Positions 17,793 through 26,478 of a stretch of DNA of 46,901 nucleotides are shown piece by piece (the stretch's first letter is position 1; each line of letters opens with the position of its first letter). The DNA is from Salinisphaeraceae bacterium (GTDB taxonomy: Bacteria > Pseudomonadota > Gammaproteobacteria > Nevskiales > Salinisphaeraceae). Both the position numbers and the translations under genes were made by a program. The stretch spans positions 1 to 46,901 of the forward strand of contig NYTH01000019.1 of assembly GCA_002683405.1 (NCBI GenBank). The letters run 5' to 3'. Below the pieces are notes generated by a model, which saw only the letters and a list, made by a program, of their open reading frames with translations, searched no databases and was not told the origin of the DNA.

Positions 17793-18998
17793 TTGCTGCA
17801 CATCCTTGATCTCGTCCTCCTTGCGCTGCTGGCGCTCACGCTGCTGCCCCCGGCGCTGCTCTTCGTGGTCGAGCTCTGTCTGGGCCAGACCCTGCCCACC
17901 ACACGGGTAGGTGCGTCACGCCAGGCGGGTTGCGTGGTGCTCATGCCGGCAAAGAACGAGGCTGCCGTCATCGGCCGCACGCTGGCGCGGCTGCAGCCCT
18001 GCCTGGGCCCGCAGGACCACGTGCTCGTGGTCGCGGACGACTGCAGCGACGACACCGCCGCCATCGCGAGAAGCCGCGGCGCCGAAGTCCTTGAAAGACC
18101 GGCCAGCGACCGGCGCGGCAAGGGATTCACGCTTGATTACGGGGTTCAGCACCTGCGCGATGCGCTGCCCGAGACCGTGGTGGTGCTGGACGCCGACTCC
18201 TGGCTCACCGAAGACAGCCTCGATCGGCTGGTGGCCCGGTCGCAGCAGACCGGGCGCCCCGTGCAGTCGCTCTACCTCATGCAGGCCACCCCGGCCGGCG
18301 GGCTGAAACAGACCGTGTCGGCCTTTGCCTGGAAAACCAAGAACCAGATTCGCGCAGCGGGCCTGGCCCGGCTGGGCGGTGGTGTGCAGCTGCAGGGGTC
18401 CGGCATGGCGTTTCCCGGCGTCCTGCTCGAGCGCTTCTCCTTTGCCTCGGGCAATATCGTGGAAGACCTCGAGCTGGGACTCGCGCTCGCCGAAACCGGC
18501 CAGGCCTGCCTGTTCGAGCCGCAAGCCGTGACGCTATCGCTGTTCCCGGAAAACACCGAAGGCACCGAAAGCCAGCGCACGCGCTGGATTCACGGCCATC
18601 TGGGCATTATTGCCACCCTGCCCAAGCGCATTTTCGGCGCCCTGGCGCGGCAGCAGTGGCGGTTTGCCCTGCTGGCGCTGGACGCCGCCGTGCCGCCCAC
18701 GCTGCTGTGGGTGATGATTCTGCTGGCCACCACGGGCGCTGCGGGGCTGTTCGCGCTGCTGAGCGGGGAGACCGCGACGCTGCGGCTATCCGCGAGCTGC
18801 CTGGTCGCCAGCCTGGCCGCTCTGACGCTGACCTATCTCACCCACGGCCGGCAGATGCTGCCGCCGCGCCAACTGCTGGACGTCGCGGGGCTGCTGCTGG
18901 CAAGGCTGCACGTGTTCCCGTCTTTTTTCTCGAAGCGCCAGACCCGCTGGGTGGTGACCCGGCGGGACGACGAGCCCGATGACCCGGAGCGTCGATAA
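17793..18998 (+). CDS. Membrane glycosyltransferase family 2 (processive-type motifs)
   Basis: This protein of about 402 residues has an N-terminal helix (LDLVLLALLALTLLPPALLF), a cytosolic GT2 domain and three C-terminal helices. The GT-A motifs are clear: VVADDCSDDT, VVLDADSWL (DxD), the acceptor-site NIVEDLELGLAL and QRTRWIHGH (QxxRW). This set resembles cellulose-synthase or poly-GlcNAc-synthase relatives, but no PilZ domain is present. The N-terminal start is uncertain: no in-frame ATG precedes the first helix. TTG 17793 is chosen; TTG 17706 would add 29 residues that are not protein-like. It is divergent from the aminotransferase gene. It probably adds a sugar to the lipid-linked repeat unit or makes a second polymer. 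Confidence 0.82.
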   Translation: MLHILDLVLLALLALTLLPPALLFVVELCLGQTLPTTRVGASRQAGCVVLMPAKNEAAVIGRTLARLQPCLGPQDHVLVVADDCSDDTAAIARSRGAEVLERPASDRRGKGFTLDYGVQHLRDALPETVVVLDADSWLTEDSLDRLVARSQQTGRPVQSLYLMQATPAGGLKQTVSAFAWKTKNQIRAAGLARLGGGVQLQGSGMAFPGVLLERFSFASGNIVEDLELGLALAETGQACLFEPQAVTLSLFPENTEGTESQRTRWIHGHLGIIATLPKRIFGALARQQWRFALLALDAAVPPTLLWVMILLATTGAAGLFALLSGETATLRLSASCLVASLAALTLTYLTHGRQMLPPRQLLDVAGLLLARLHVFPSFFSKRQTRWVVTRRDDEPDDPERR

Positions 18999-19031
18999 CA
19001 AACGCTGCATGCGCGGACCGATAAGCCGTCG

Positions 19032-20156
19032 CTATCGGGCCCAGGGCATGGGCGGCATCGGCTCGAAACGGCTGCGCATGCGGTAGTGGCTGCCCTGCTC
19101 TCCGGCGTTATGGATGGCCAGCGCCATTTCCGTGACGTGCAGTGAAAAGCGGGGCGACAGGCGGCTGGTCCGGCCGTTGTCCACGGCGTCCGCCAGCTCA
19201 GCCACACCCCGCATGAAATCCATGGCCGCGGCCCCCTTGCGCGACACGGTCTGGCTGGCGTCCTTCTGCAGGGGCAGACGCCGCGCGATGGGCGAAAACA
19301 GCATGCGGCGCCGGATTTTCCAGCGTTTGCGCAGCTTGACCGGCTCCCGGTAGAACCAGCAGTCCTTGATGCCGAGGAGCCCGCGGTCACCCACAACCGT
19401 CAGCGCGTGATCATGCGGCGCCACCAGGCTGCAGGTCAGCCGACACACGACGCCTTCGGCAAAACGGATCACGGCCACCGAAAAATCGGGCGAATGCGGC
19501 CGCAGCGGCTCCTCGCACTTATCCGGATACTGCAGGCTGGCCACGGCTGTGACGCTTTCCGCCGGGCCGAAGAAGGCCGCCAGCCAGGTGAGGTAGTAGC
19601 CGGCGTGCTCGAGCGTGCAGCCAATCTCGAACTCGTCCTTCCAGGGCCAGGGCGCGCCGGACTCGCTGATCCATTTGCGATAGGGCGCCAGCGGGACCAG
19701 GTCGTCATCCATTTCCGCGTAGACCAGCCGCACCGGACCGACCCGCTTTTCGCGCAGCGCTTTCCAGAGCGTCTGCGCCGTCTCGCCCAGCACCGAACAG
19801 GGCGCGGCGCTGATTTGCAGGCCGCGGGATTCCGCCAGTTCGACCAGTTCCAGGGCCTCTTCGTAGGTCATGGCCAGCGGCTTTTCGCAGTACACGTGAC
19901 GGCCCGCATTCAGGCACTGGCGGTTGAGCTCATAGTGCGCCCGCGGGTTGGTCAGATTAACGATAATCCGGATGCTCTCGTCCCGCAGCAGGTCCTCCAG
20001 ACTGGCCTTGACCGGTATTTGCCAGTGCTCGGCGAAAGCGCGGGCGCGCTGTGGATCATGATCCGCGGCGGCGACGAGCTCCAGGGCCGGGTGGGACGCG
20101 AGCGTGCGCATGTACAGATCGGCCACAAATCCGCAACCGAGAATGCCTATTCGCAT
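19032..20156 (-). CDS. Gfo/Idh/MocA family NAD(P)-dependent oxidoreductase
   Basis: This 374-residue sugar dehydrogenase-like protein begins with the Rossmann motif IGILGCGFVADLY. It has the family signature HVYCEKPLAMTYEEA, in which the EKP Lys is catalytic. The C-terminal domain has CTLEHAGYYLTWLAAFFGP, containing the His expected at the active site. Members oxidise or reduce nucleotide sugars and inositols; here it likely modifies a sugar precursor for the polysaccharide. ATG 20156 directly precedes the Rossmann strand; the upstream extension is Pro/Gln-rich and not conserved-looking. It is convergent with the GT2 gene and divergent from the epimerase gene. Confidence 0.88.
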   Translation of the reverse strand: MRIGILGCGFVADLYMRTLASHPALELVAAADHDPQRARAFAEHWQIPVKASLEDLLRDESIRIIVNLTNPRAHYELNRQCLNAGRHVYCEKPLAMTYEEALELVELAESRGLQISAAPCSVLGETAQTLWKALREKRVGPVRLVYAEMDDDLVPLAPYRKWISESGAPWPWKDEFEIGCTLEHAGYYLTWLAAFFGPAESVTAVASLQYPDKCEEPLRPHSPDFSVAVIRFAEGVVCRLTCSLVAPHDHALTVVGDRGLLGIKDCWFYREPVKLRKRWKIRRRMLFSPIARRLPLQKDASQTVSRKGAAAMDFMRGVAELADAVDNGRTSRLSPRFSLHVTEMALAIHNAGEQGSHYRMRSRFEPMPPMPWAR

Positions 20157-20340
20157 GGAGCAGTGCCTGTCTTGCTGGGCGGGTGTCTGCCGGCCAGGTG
20201 AAGCCGGCAGGCTGTTGTTCGAAGGATGCATACATTATCGTTGATTGAACCGCTGGCCCACCCGTGATGTCCGTCATGCTGGGCGGTGAGCCGCGTACGA
20301 CAGACAACCCCACACGCCCGGAAACCTCTGGAATGCGTTC

Positions 20341-21363
20341 ATGAAATTACTCGTCACCGGCGCCAACGGCTTTCTTGGCCGCGCCACCGTGGCCAGCGCG
20401 CTGGCCCAGGGCCATGCGGTCCGCGCCCTGCTGCGTCCCGGCCGCTCGGTCGACGGACTGCCCTGGCAGGGCCACGAAAATGTTGAAGTGGCGCACGCCG
20501 AGCTCAGCCAGGACGCAGCGCTGAACGACGCGCTGCGCGGGGTCGACGCCGTCATTCACACGGCGGCCGCCATGACCGGCGACTACGACAGCCAGTACGC
20601 CGGCACCATAGACACCACCCGGGCGCTGCTTGCCGCCATGCAGAACGGCGCGGTGATGCGGCTCGTGGGCGTTTCGTCGTTCTCGGTGTACGACTACGAC
20701 CGTCCGGCCGCGGGCGCCGTGCTGGACAGCAATGCGCCGCTGGAGGCCGATCCGAACCGGCGCGACGACTACACGCGCATCAAACTCCTGCAGGAACAGC
20801 TTTTTCGCGACTTCGCGCAGGCGGGTGGCCAGGTCACCATCCTGCGACCCGGCCTGATTTACGGGCGCAATCAGCTCTGGGGCTTCTTCCTGGGTCAGGC
20901 GCTCGGGCCGGACCGCTGGCTGCGCCTGGGCCCGGACAGCGACGAGCTGCCGCTGACCTACGTCGAGAACTGCGCCGATGCGCTGGTGCTCGCCGCCACC
21001 CAGGCTCAGGCTGTGGGCGAGACGCTGAATATCGTCGACGACGATCGCCGCGGCCGGCAGGCGTTCATCGCGGCGCTCAACCGCCACCCGGCGCTGCGTA
21101 AATCGGTACTGGGCTTTCCATGGCGCCTGCACCAGCTGCTGGCCGCCCTCGCCAGCTTCGTCAATGACCGGCTGGCCGGCGGACGTCTGCCGCTGCCCGG
21201 TCTGCTGCGCACCCGCGCGCTCAACGCCCGCTTCAAGGCGCTGCGCTACAGCAACGACCGCGCTAAGCAAGTCCTCGGGTGGCGGCCGGCCTACGATGTG
21301 GACCAGGCCATCCAGCGAAGCCTTCAGGATAAGGTCGCGACCGACGGGCCCCGCCGTGGCTGA
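20341..21363 (+). CDS. NAD-dependent epimerase/dehydratase (extended SDR)
   Basis: The 340-residue extended short-chain dehydrogenase starts with the nucleotide motif VTGANGFLGRATV (TGxxGxxG). It has DAVIHTAAAM, the catalytic Ser in VGVSSFSVYD and the YTRIK motif (YxxxK), followed by RPGLIYGR. The C-terminal half is the substrate domain. Such enzymes interconvert or dehydrate nucleotide-linked sugars, or reduce related substrates; the exact reaction cannot be assigned. Its TGA lies seven bases before the ATG of the GH9 gene, and a GTG of the GH9 frame overlaps it, so the two are probably one transcript. Confidence 0.88.
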   Translation: MKLLVTGANGFLGRATVASALAQGHAVRALLRPGRSVDGLPWQGHENVEVAHAELSQDAALNDALRGVDAVIHTAAAMTGDYDSQYAGTIDTTRALLAAMQNGAVMRLVGVSSFSVYDYDRPAAGAVLDSNAPLEADPNRRDDYTRIKLLQEQLFRDFAQAGGQVTILRPGLIYGRNQLWGFFLGQALGPDRWLRLGPDSDELPLTYVENCADALVLAATQAQAVGETLNIVDDDRRGRQAFIAALNRHPALRKSVLGFPWRLHQLLAALASFVNDRLAGGRLPLPGLLRTRALNARFKALRYSNDRAKQVLGWRPAYDVDQAIQRSLQDKVATDGPRRG

Positions 21364-21370
21364 CCACCGC

Positions 21371-23308
21371 ATGCGCCACGCGAGCACGCTGCCCAACCGA
21401 TGGCTCCGGCTTGCGGTAATTGTTGTCCTGGGCAGCCTGGCGCTGGGCTGCCTGACGCGGCCAAGTCAGACCCAGGCCGGCCATGAGCGCGGCGCGCCGG
21501 TCCGTCTGAATTCGCCGCCGACGCATATCCTGGTCGATCAGTTCGGCTATCGGCCCTCCGACGCCAAGGTCGCCGTGCTGCGCAGCCCGGTGGAGGGCTA
21601 CGACAGCGGCCAGACGTTCGAGCCCGGCGACAAACTGGAGCTGCGGCGTGCGGCCGATCACGCCATCGTGTTTTCCGCGCCCGCTCGGCCGTGGCGCGAC
21701 GGCCGGGTTCAGGCGTCGTCCGGTGATCGGGGCTGGTGGTTCGATTTCTCCTCGATCAGCGAACCGGGGCGCTATTACGTGCACGACCCGAAGACCGGGC
21801 AGCGCTCCGCACCGTTCCGGATCGACGGGCAGGTCTACGACGACGTGCTCAAGACCGCCGTGCGCATGCTGTATTACCAGCGCAGCGCCTTTCCCAAACG
21901 CGCGCCGCACGCGGCACGCTGCTGGCGCGATGAAGCGGCCTACGTGGGCCCCCGACAGGATCGGGCCGCACGCGATATCGCCCGACGTGACGATCCGGCC
22001 TCGGCGCGGGATCTCGCCGGCGGCTGGTTCGATGCCGGCGACACCAATCTGTACGTCACCTTTGCCGGCGACGCCCTCCACCAGTTGCTGCTGGCCTTTC
22101 AGCACTACCCCGCTGCCTTTTCCGATGACTACAACATTCCCGAGTCCGGCAACGGCATTCCGGATCTGGTCGACGAAATGCGCTGGCAGCTCGAGTGGCT
22201 CAAGAAAATGCAGCTCGAGGACGGCCGCAGTCTGCTCAAGCTGGGCACGCTCAAGCACCGGGAAGCCTCGCCGCCCAGCAGCGACCGCCTGCCGCGCTAC
22301 TACGTGGGTCCCTGCACCTCCGCCACAATTTCGCTGGCGAGCATGTTCGCTCACGCCGCGCTCGTTCTGCGGGATATCCCCTCGCTGAGCGTCTACGCGG
22401 ATGATCTGCAGGCGCGTGCCCTGCGCGCCTTCGATGCTTTCCGGTCGGCCGACGGCCTGCAGACCGACTGCGACGACCAGACCGTGCGCGCCGGCGATGC
22501 CGACCGCAGCGCGAAGGAACAGAAAGGGCTGGCCGCCACCGCCGCGATCTACCTGTTCGCGCTGACCGGCGAGACGCGCTTCGAGGATTATCTGCGCGAC
22601 AACTGGTCGTTACTGGCGCCAGACGATCAGCCAGGCTGGTCGCTGTACAAGCCGCAGATGGGTCAGGCCATGCTCTTCTACAGCCAGCTTGAGCAGGCCG
22701 ACCCCGCGCTGGCGCAACGGGCGCTGGCAGACAAGCAGAACGATGCCCGCGGCGACAGCGGCTATTACCTGCCCATTGATACCGATCTGTACCGCAGCTT
22801 CATGAAGGATAGGGCCTATCACTGGGGCAGCAACGCCGTGCGCGCCCGCACGGTTGGCAGCAATCTGGACGTCATTCGCTACGGCCTGGACGACAGCCGA
22901 CCCGATGACTATCGCGAGCGCGCGCTCGGCGCCCTGCATTATCTTCACGGCGTCAATCCGCTGGGGATTGTCTACCTCAGCAACATGTACGAGCAGGGCG
23001 CCACGCACTCGGCCAACGAGATCTACCACGTGTGGTTCCCGCCGGGCACGCGGTTCTCGAACGCCCGCAAGTCGCAATGCGGCCCCGCGCCCGGCTATCT
23101 CACCGGCGGCCCGAACCGGCGCGCGGTGGAAAACGGCGTGCCCGAGAGTCTGCGCCCGCCGGCCGGCCAGCCGCCACAGAAGGCCTACCGCGACTGGAAC
23201 GGCCGCTGGCCCGACCCGTCCTACCCGATTACCGAACCCTCCAACAGCTACCAGGCCAGCTACATCTACGCGCTGGCCGCCTTCGTGAACCGGGCACGCC
23301 TGCAGTAA
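21371..23308 (+). CDS. Glycoside hydrolase family 9 lipoprotein
   Basis: The 645-residue protein has a lipoprotein signal peptide ending in the lipobox LALGC, so it is probably membrane-anchored in the cell envelope. An N-terminal Ig-like domain (ILVDQFGYRPSDAKVAVL, typical of CelD-type enzymes) precedes the (alpha/alpha)6 catalytic domain. This has GGWFDAGD (catalytic Asp pair near residue 221), the HGVNPLG block, and a C-terminal EPSNSYQASYIYALAAF segment holding the likely acid Glu. GH9 enzymes cut beta-1,4-glucans and related polymers by inversion. Inside a polysaccharide locus it may trim or release the polymer, as cellulases do in bacterial cellulose synthesis. ATG 21371 is chosen; GTG 21356 would overlap the epimerase stop. 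Confidence 0.88.
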   Translation: MRHASTLPNRWLRLAVIVVLGSLALGCLTRPSQTQAGHERGAPVRLNSPPTHILVDQFGYRPSDAKVAVLRSPVEGYDSGQTFEPGDKLELRRAADHAIVFSAPARPWRDGRVQASSGDRGWWFDFSSISEPGRYYVHDPKTGQRSAPFRIDGQVYDDVLKTAVRMLYYQRSAFPKRAPHAARCWRDEAAYVGPRQDRAARDIARRDDPASARDLAGGWFDAGDTNLYVTFAGDALHQLLLAFQHYPAAFSDDYNIPESGNGIPDLVDEMRWQLEWLKKMQLEDGRSLLKLGTLKHREASPPSSDRLPRYYVGPCTSATISLASMFAHAALVLRDIPSLSVYADDLQARALRAFDAFRSADGLQTDCDDQTVRAGDADRSAKEQKGLAATAAIYLFALTGETRFEDYLRDNWSLLAPDDQPGWSLYKPQMGQAMLFYSQLEQADPALAQRALADKQNDARGDSGYYLPIDTDLYRSFMKDRAYHWGSNAVRARTVGSNLDVIRYGLDDSRPDDYRERALGALHYLHGVNPLGIVYLSNMYEQGATHSANEIYHVWFPPGTRFSNARKSQCGPAPGYLTGGPNRRAVENGVPESLRPPAGQPPQKAYRDWNGRWPDPSYPITEPSNSYQASYIYALAAFVNRARLQ

Positions 23309-23324
23309 GCGCGAACCGGCTGGG

Positions 23325-24422
23325 CTAGAAGTGCTTCGGACAGACCCGATCGCGCCACTTGATGGCCGGCTTTTCGATCAGCAGGTAGCCCAGATAGCCG
23401 GCGATGAAGCACAGCGCCAGCAGCGCGGGCGTCTCCAGCCAGAGGTTCAGCGCCTCGCGATTCATCACCTCCACATAGCCGCGAATGATGATGGTGTGAG
23501 TGAGATACAGGCTGTAGGAAGTCAGCGCGACCCAGTAGGTCGCCCGCCAGCGCGCCAGCTTCAGCGGCCGGCAAGTCAGCAGGGCCACAAGTAGACAGGC
23601 GCAGATCAGGCTGACCGCCGTGTAGCCGGCGTAGTAGACCAGGTATACGTTCCAGAGCGGTATGGTCAGGAACACCAGCAGGCCGGGTAGCGCCAGCCAG
23701 CGGCACAGCCGTGACACCCGGCCCCACAGGTCGCCGTCCCGGCGGTAGATGTAGGCCAGCAGCACGCCGATCGCCAGGCCCTCGAATCGAAGGTGGGTGG
23801 CGGAACGCACATAGCCGAAATCGCGACTGTAGGCGGCTACCACCTCCTCGGGGCTGATCATCAGGCGCGCCACCGGACTGATCAGCGTCGGCGCCAGCAG
23901 CGCCCATACCGCCGATACCGGCAGTCGCAGAATCAGCAACATCAGCAGCGGCAGGAGCAGGTAGAAGTGTTCTTCGATGCACAACGACCAGCTCACCGAG
24001 AACCACGGTATTTCCGGCATGTAATTCTGCAGGAAGACCAGATACTGCCAGTTGAATGTCGCACCCAGAATGACCGCCTGTCCTGCAAAGGAAATCAGCA
24101 GCCAGACGGCGTACGGCGGCAGCGTTCGAAACCACCGCCGGACCCAGAAGCGGCCAATATGCACGCCGCCCGTTTTCTCATGCTCTTTCCAGTACAGGCC
24201 GCCGATCAGCCAGCCGGAGAGCACGAAGAAGACATCCACTCCGTACAGGCCAAGCTCATGCAGCCAGTGCACGATACCGCCCGCCAGGCCGGGTAGCTGC
24301 AGATAGGGAGCGAGATGGTGCGCGAGCACCAGCAAGATGGCCGCCGCCCTGAACAGGTCGGTGTTGGCGTCGCGGTCGGTGGCGTAGGCGGGCGCCCGAC
24401 CCGTCACTGCGGCCAGAATCAT
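23325..24422 (-). CDS. Acyltransferase 3 family protein (OafA/YrhL type)
   Basis: This 365-residue membrane O-acyltransferase has about ten helices. The N-terminal signature DLFRAAAILLVLAHHL has the paired His thought to be catalytic. It also has the loop GVDVFFVLSGWLIGGLYWKE, followed by FWVRRWFRTLPPYAVWLL (the RRxxR-type motif). These proteins transfer acetyl or other acyl groups from the cytosolic donor to surface sugars. Here it most likely acetylates the exopolysaccharide. It is convergent with the GH9 gene, only 16 bases away, and divergent from the GT39-like gene. Confidence 0.9.
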   Translation of the reverse strand: MILAAVTGRAPAYATDRDANTDLFRAAAILLVLAHHLAPYLQLPGLAGGIVHWLHELGLYGVDVFFVLSGWLIGGLYWKEHEKTGGVHIGRFWVRRWFRTLPPYAVWLLISFAGQAVILGATFNWQYLVFLQNYMPEIPWFSVSWSLCIEEHFYLLLPLLMLLILRLPVSAVWALLAPTLISPVARLMISPEEVVAAYSRDFGYVRSATHLRFEGLAIGVLLAYIYRRDGDLWGRVSRLCRWLALPGLLVFLTIPLWNVYLVYYAGYTAVSLICACLLVALLTCRPLKLARWRATYWVALTSYSLYLTHTIIIRGYVEVMNREALNLWLETPALLALCFIAGYLGYLLIEKPAIKWRDRVCPKHF

Positions 24423-24683
24423 GCGAGTATTCCCGGTGTCCGAATGAAAGACTGCCGACCAGAATCAGGCGGCCGGTGAGCCTGGCGCCGCAGGAATGGG
24501 CTCTGTCAGCGTCCCCCTGTTTCGGAAAGTTATCGAGCGGCAGCCGTCGGAACCAGTATGCAGCTGACAGGCGTACCGGAACCGGAGCCCGGCGGCCATC
24601 ATTGAGCCATCGCCAAAGGCTTCATATACTCGACAACGAAACGGCGCTAGCCAGTCTTGTTCCGGGGGCCACCATTGACGGAT

Positions 24684-26009
24684 ATGTCGCACGAGGGCGG
24701 CGGGCAGGCAGTGCGCCATCTGCTGCTCCCGCTGGCTGTTTTTGCCTGCATTCACACGCTGCTGTTCCTGTTTGACCTGCAGGACCCCGAAGCCTTCACC
24801 CGCGGGGATCGGGCCGATCTGCGGATGGAGCTTGTCCAGGGCGTGCTCGCGGCGCCGGCAGGACAGCGCAGCGAAACCGTCATCCAGTACGGAGTCCCCG
24901 GGGATTACCTGTTCCACGCGCTGCTGCTGGGGACCGTCGGCCAGTACGGCACCATTGCACTACAGATAATCGCCGGCGCGCTCTGCCTGCTGCTGGTGTT
25001 CCGTCTGGCACAAATTCTGGGGGCCGGCCCACGCACCGCCAGCCTGGCGGCGCTGCTTTATACGCTGATGCCGGGCTCGTTCATGAACCCGCATCTGCTT
25101 GTCACCGAGAGCTTCTACACGCTGTTCTTTACGGCAGGTGCCTATTTCGCGGTCCGGATGTTCCGCCAGGGTGACGCGCGCGCCTTCTGGCTGGCCGCGG
25201 TCGCCTGGAGCCTGGCCGCCGCGCTGCGGCCGCAGGCCATGATTTTTATGCCGGGCCTGGCGCTCGCGGCCACGCTGTTGTATCCGCGACGGCTGCCCAT
25301 TGCGGCGCCCGCCGCACTGCTGAGCCTGCTGATTTTCCCCGGCTTGTGGCTGGCCTGGCGCTACGGGCAGGTGGGCCACTTCGGCATGGGGGAAACGTCG
25401 TTCGACCTGGGCGTGAACATGCGCATGCGTGCCGACCGCGTCTTCCACATGCTCGGCGAAAAGGCGTACCTGGCCGGCGCCGAGGAAATGCGGATCGGTC
25501 TGGGGGAGTTTCTGCGAAACCTGGCCAGCTACCCCACCCTGTTCCTGCGCACCTACGTCAGTGACGTGATCAATTTCCTGCTCAATCCGGGCGCGAACGC
25601 GGTCGCCGGCTACTATCTGGCGCTGTTTTCGGTCGCCGAGGACGTGCACGCCTGGAAGCTGCTGATGGACAGCGAGGGCCTGCTTGCAGTAATCAAGGCC
25701 ATTCTGGCCAGCGGGCATCGGATGGCCCTGGCGTTCGGCCTGTTCGGACTGGTCCACCTGGTTGCCCTGCTGGGTATTCTGCCGGGTCTGTGGTACGCCG
25801 TGGTCAAGCCGCCCCGGCAGGCCGGGGCGGTGCTGTTCGGCATCCTGCTTGTAGGCAGCGCGGTGGTGTTCGCTGCCGGTCTCGTGCGCTGGACACACCG
25901 CGCCCCGCTCGAGCCGCTGATCGCGGTGTTCGCGGTCTACGGACTCGGCATGCTCGTCTCCGCGTGGCGCGCGCGCCGAGACCCCCTGCCCTCGTCCGAC
26001 ACGCCCTAG
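24684..26009 (+). CDS. GT39-like membrane glycosyltransferase (PMT/ArnT-type GT-C)
   Basis: The 441-residue integral membrane protein has about eleven helices and a long first periplasmic loop containing the acidic residues expected of GT-C enzymes (RGDRADLRMEL). It also has MPGSFMNPHLLVTESFYTLFF and an Arg-containing helix AAALRPQAMIFMPG. Family members use polyprenyl-phosphate-linked sugars as donors and act on the periplasmic side. That makes it a candidate user of the polyprenyl-phospho-sugar predicted from the genes at 28246-31717, but this is inference. ATG 24684 is preceded by ACGGA; an upstream TTG is possible. The gene ends just before the MITE-like element. Confidence 0.75.
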   Translation: MSHEGGGQAVRHLLLPLAVFACIHTLLFLFDLQDPEAFTRGDRADLRMELVQGVLAAPAGQRSETVIQYGVPGDYLFHALLLGTVGQYGTIALQIIAGALCLLLVFRLAQILGAGPRTASLAALLYTLMPGSFMNPHLLVTESFYTLFFTAGAYFAVRMFRQGDARAFWLAAVAWSLAAALRPQAMIFMPGLALAATLLYPRRLPIAAPAALLSLLIFPGLWLAWRYGQVGHFGMGETSFDLGVNMRMRADRVFHMLGEKAYLAGAEEMRIGLGEFLRNLASYPTLFLRTYVSDVINFLLNPGANAVAGYYLALFSVAEDVHAWKLLMDSEGLLAVIKAILASGHRMALAFGLFGLVHLVALLGILPGLWYAVVKPPRQAGAVLFGILLVGSAVVFAAGLVRWTHRAPLEPLIAVFAVYGLGMLVSAWRARRDPLPSSDTP

Positions 26010-26037
26010 TCGGCGGCTCGCGGGGGGTGGCGCCGAC

Positions 26038-26478
26038 CTAGCCCGGATATTTCATGAGGGATCGCGAGTGATTTGCCCCTGTAATAATTTTTAGGGCGCA
26101 GCAAGTAGCGCGCGGTCTTGGAGCGCCAATCCTAGCCGTAGCTATTGCCCCGAAAGGCAGAGCGGGGCCCCACCGCCAGGTGGGGTGCGACCCTCGGAGG
26201 GGCAAATGAGTCCGAGCTTTGACACTTGGGGCTCGCCCGCCCGCCGACGGTTGCATCCCCAGCAAGCTGGGGCCCCTGCGCCTCGCCTCGGGCGGGGTTG
26301 GCGTGAAAGGCAAGCGATACGCCGCGCCCCCGTCATCTACACGGCGCAAAGCACCGCGATAGATTGGCGCGGAATCCAAACTGTACCGATTAAATTGTCC
26401 CTAAAATTGACTTTATTCTCATTCGAATCAGTTATTTATGCGTCCGCGCCAATCGCCCTCGTGAAATATCCGGGCTAG
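26038..26478. mobile_element. MITE-like element with 19-bp inverted ends and CTAG target duplication
   Basis: The sequence CTAGCCCGGATATTTCA at 26038-26054 recurs in inverted form at 26462-26478, and the match extends to 23 bases with one mismatch (T/C). I read CTAG at 26038-26041 and 26475-26478 as a 4-bp target duplication, with a 433-bp element between. Inside are an inner inverted pair (GCGCCAATC at 26122-26130 and GATTGGCGC at 26362-26370) and several GC-rich hairpins at about 26146-26285. No transposase-like protein is encoded. This fits a non-autonomous element moved by an IS with YTAR-type targets such as the IS5 group, but I do not recognise the parent. The gap 26010-26474 holds no other feature. 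Confidence 0.8.

Noticed and set aside
26185-26478. Open frame of 97 codons inside the MITE-like element
   Set aside because: It has no ribosome site or transposase motif and its sequence is dictated by the hairpins and inverted ends.
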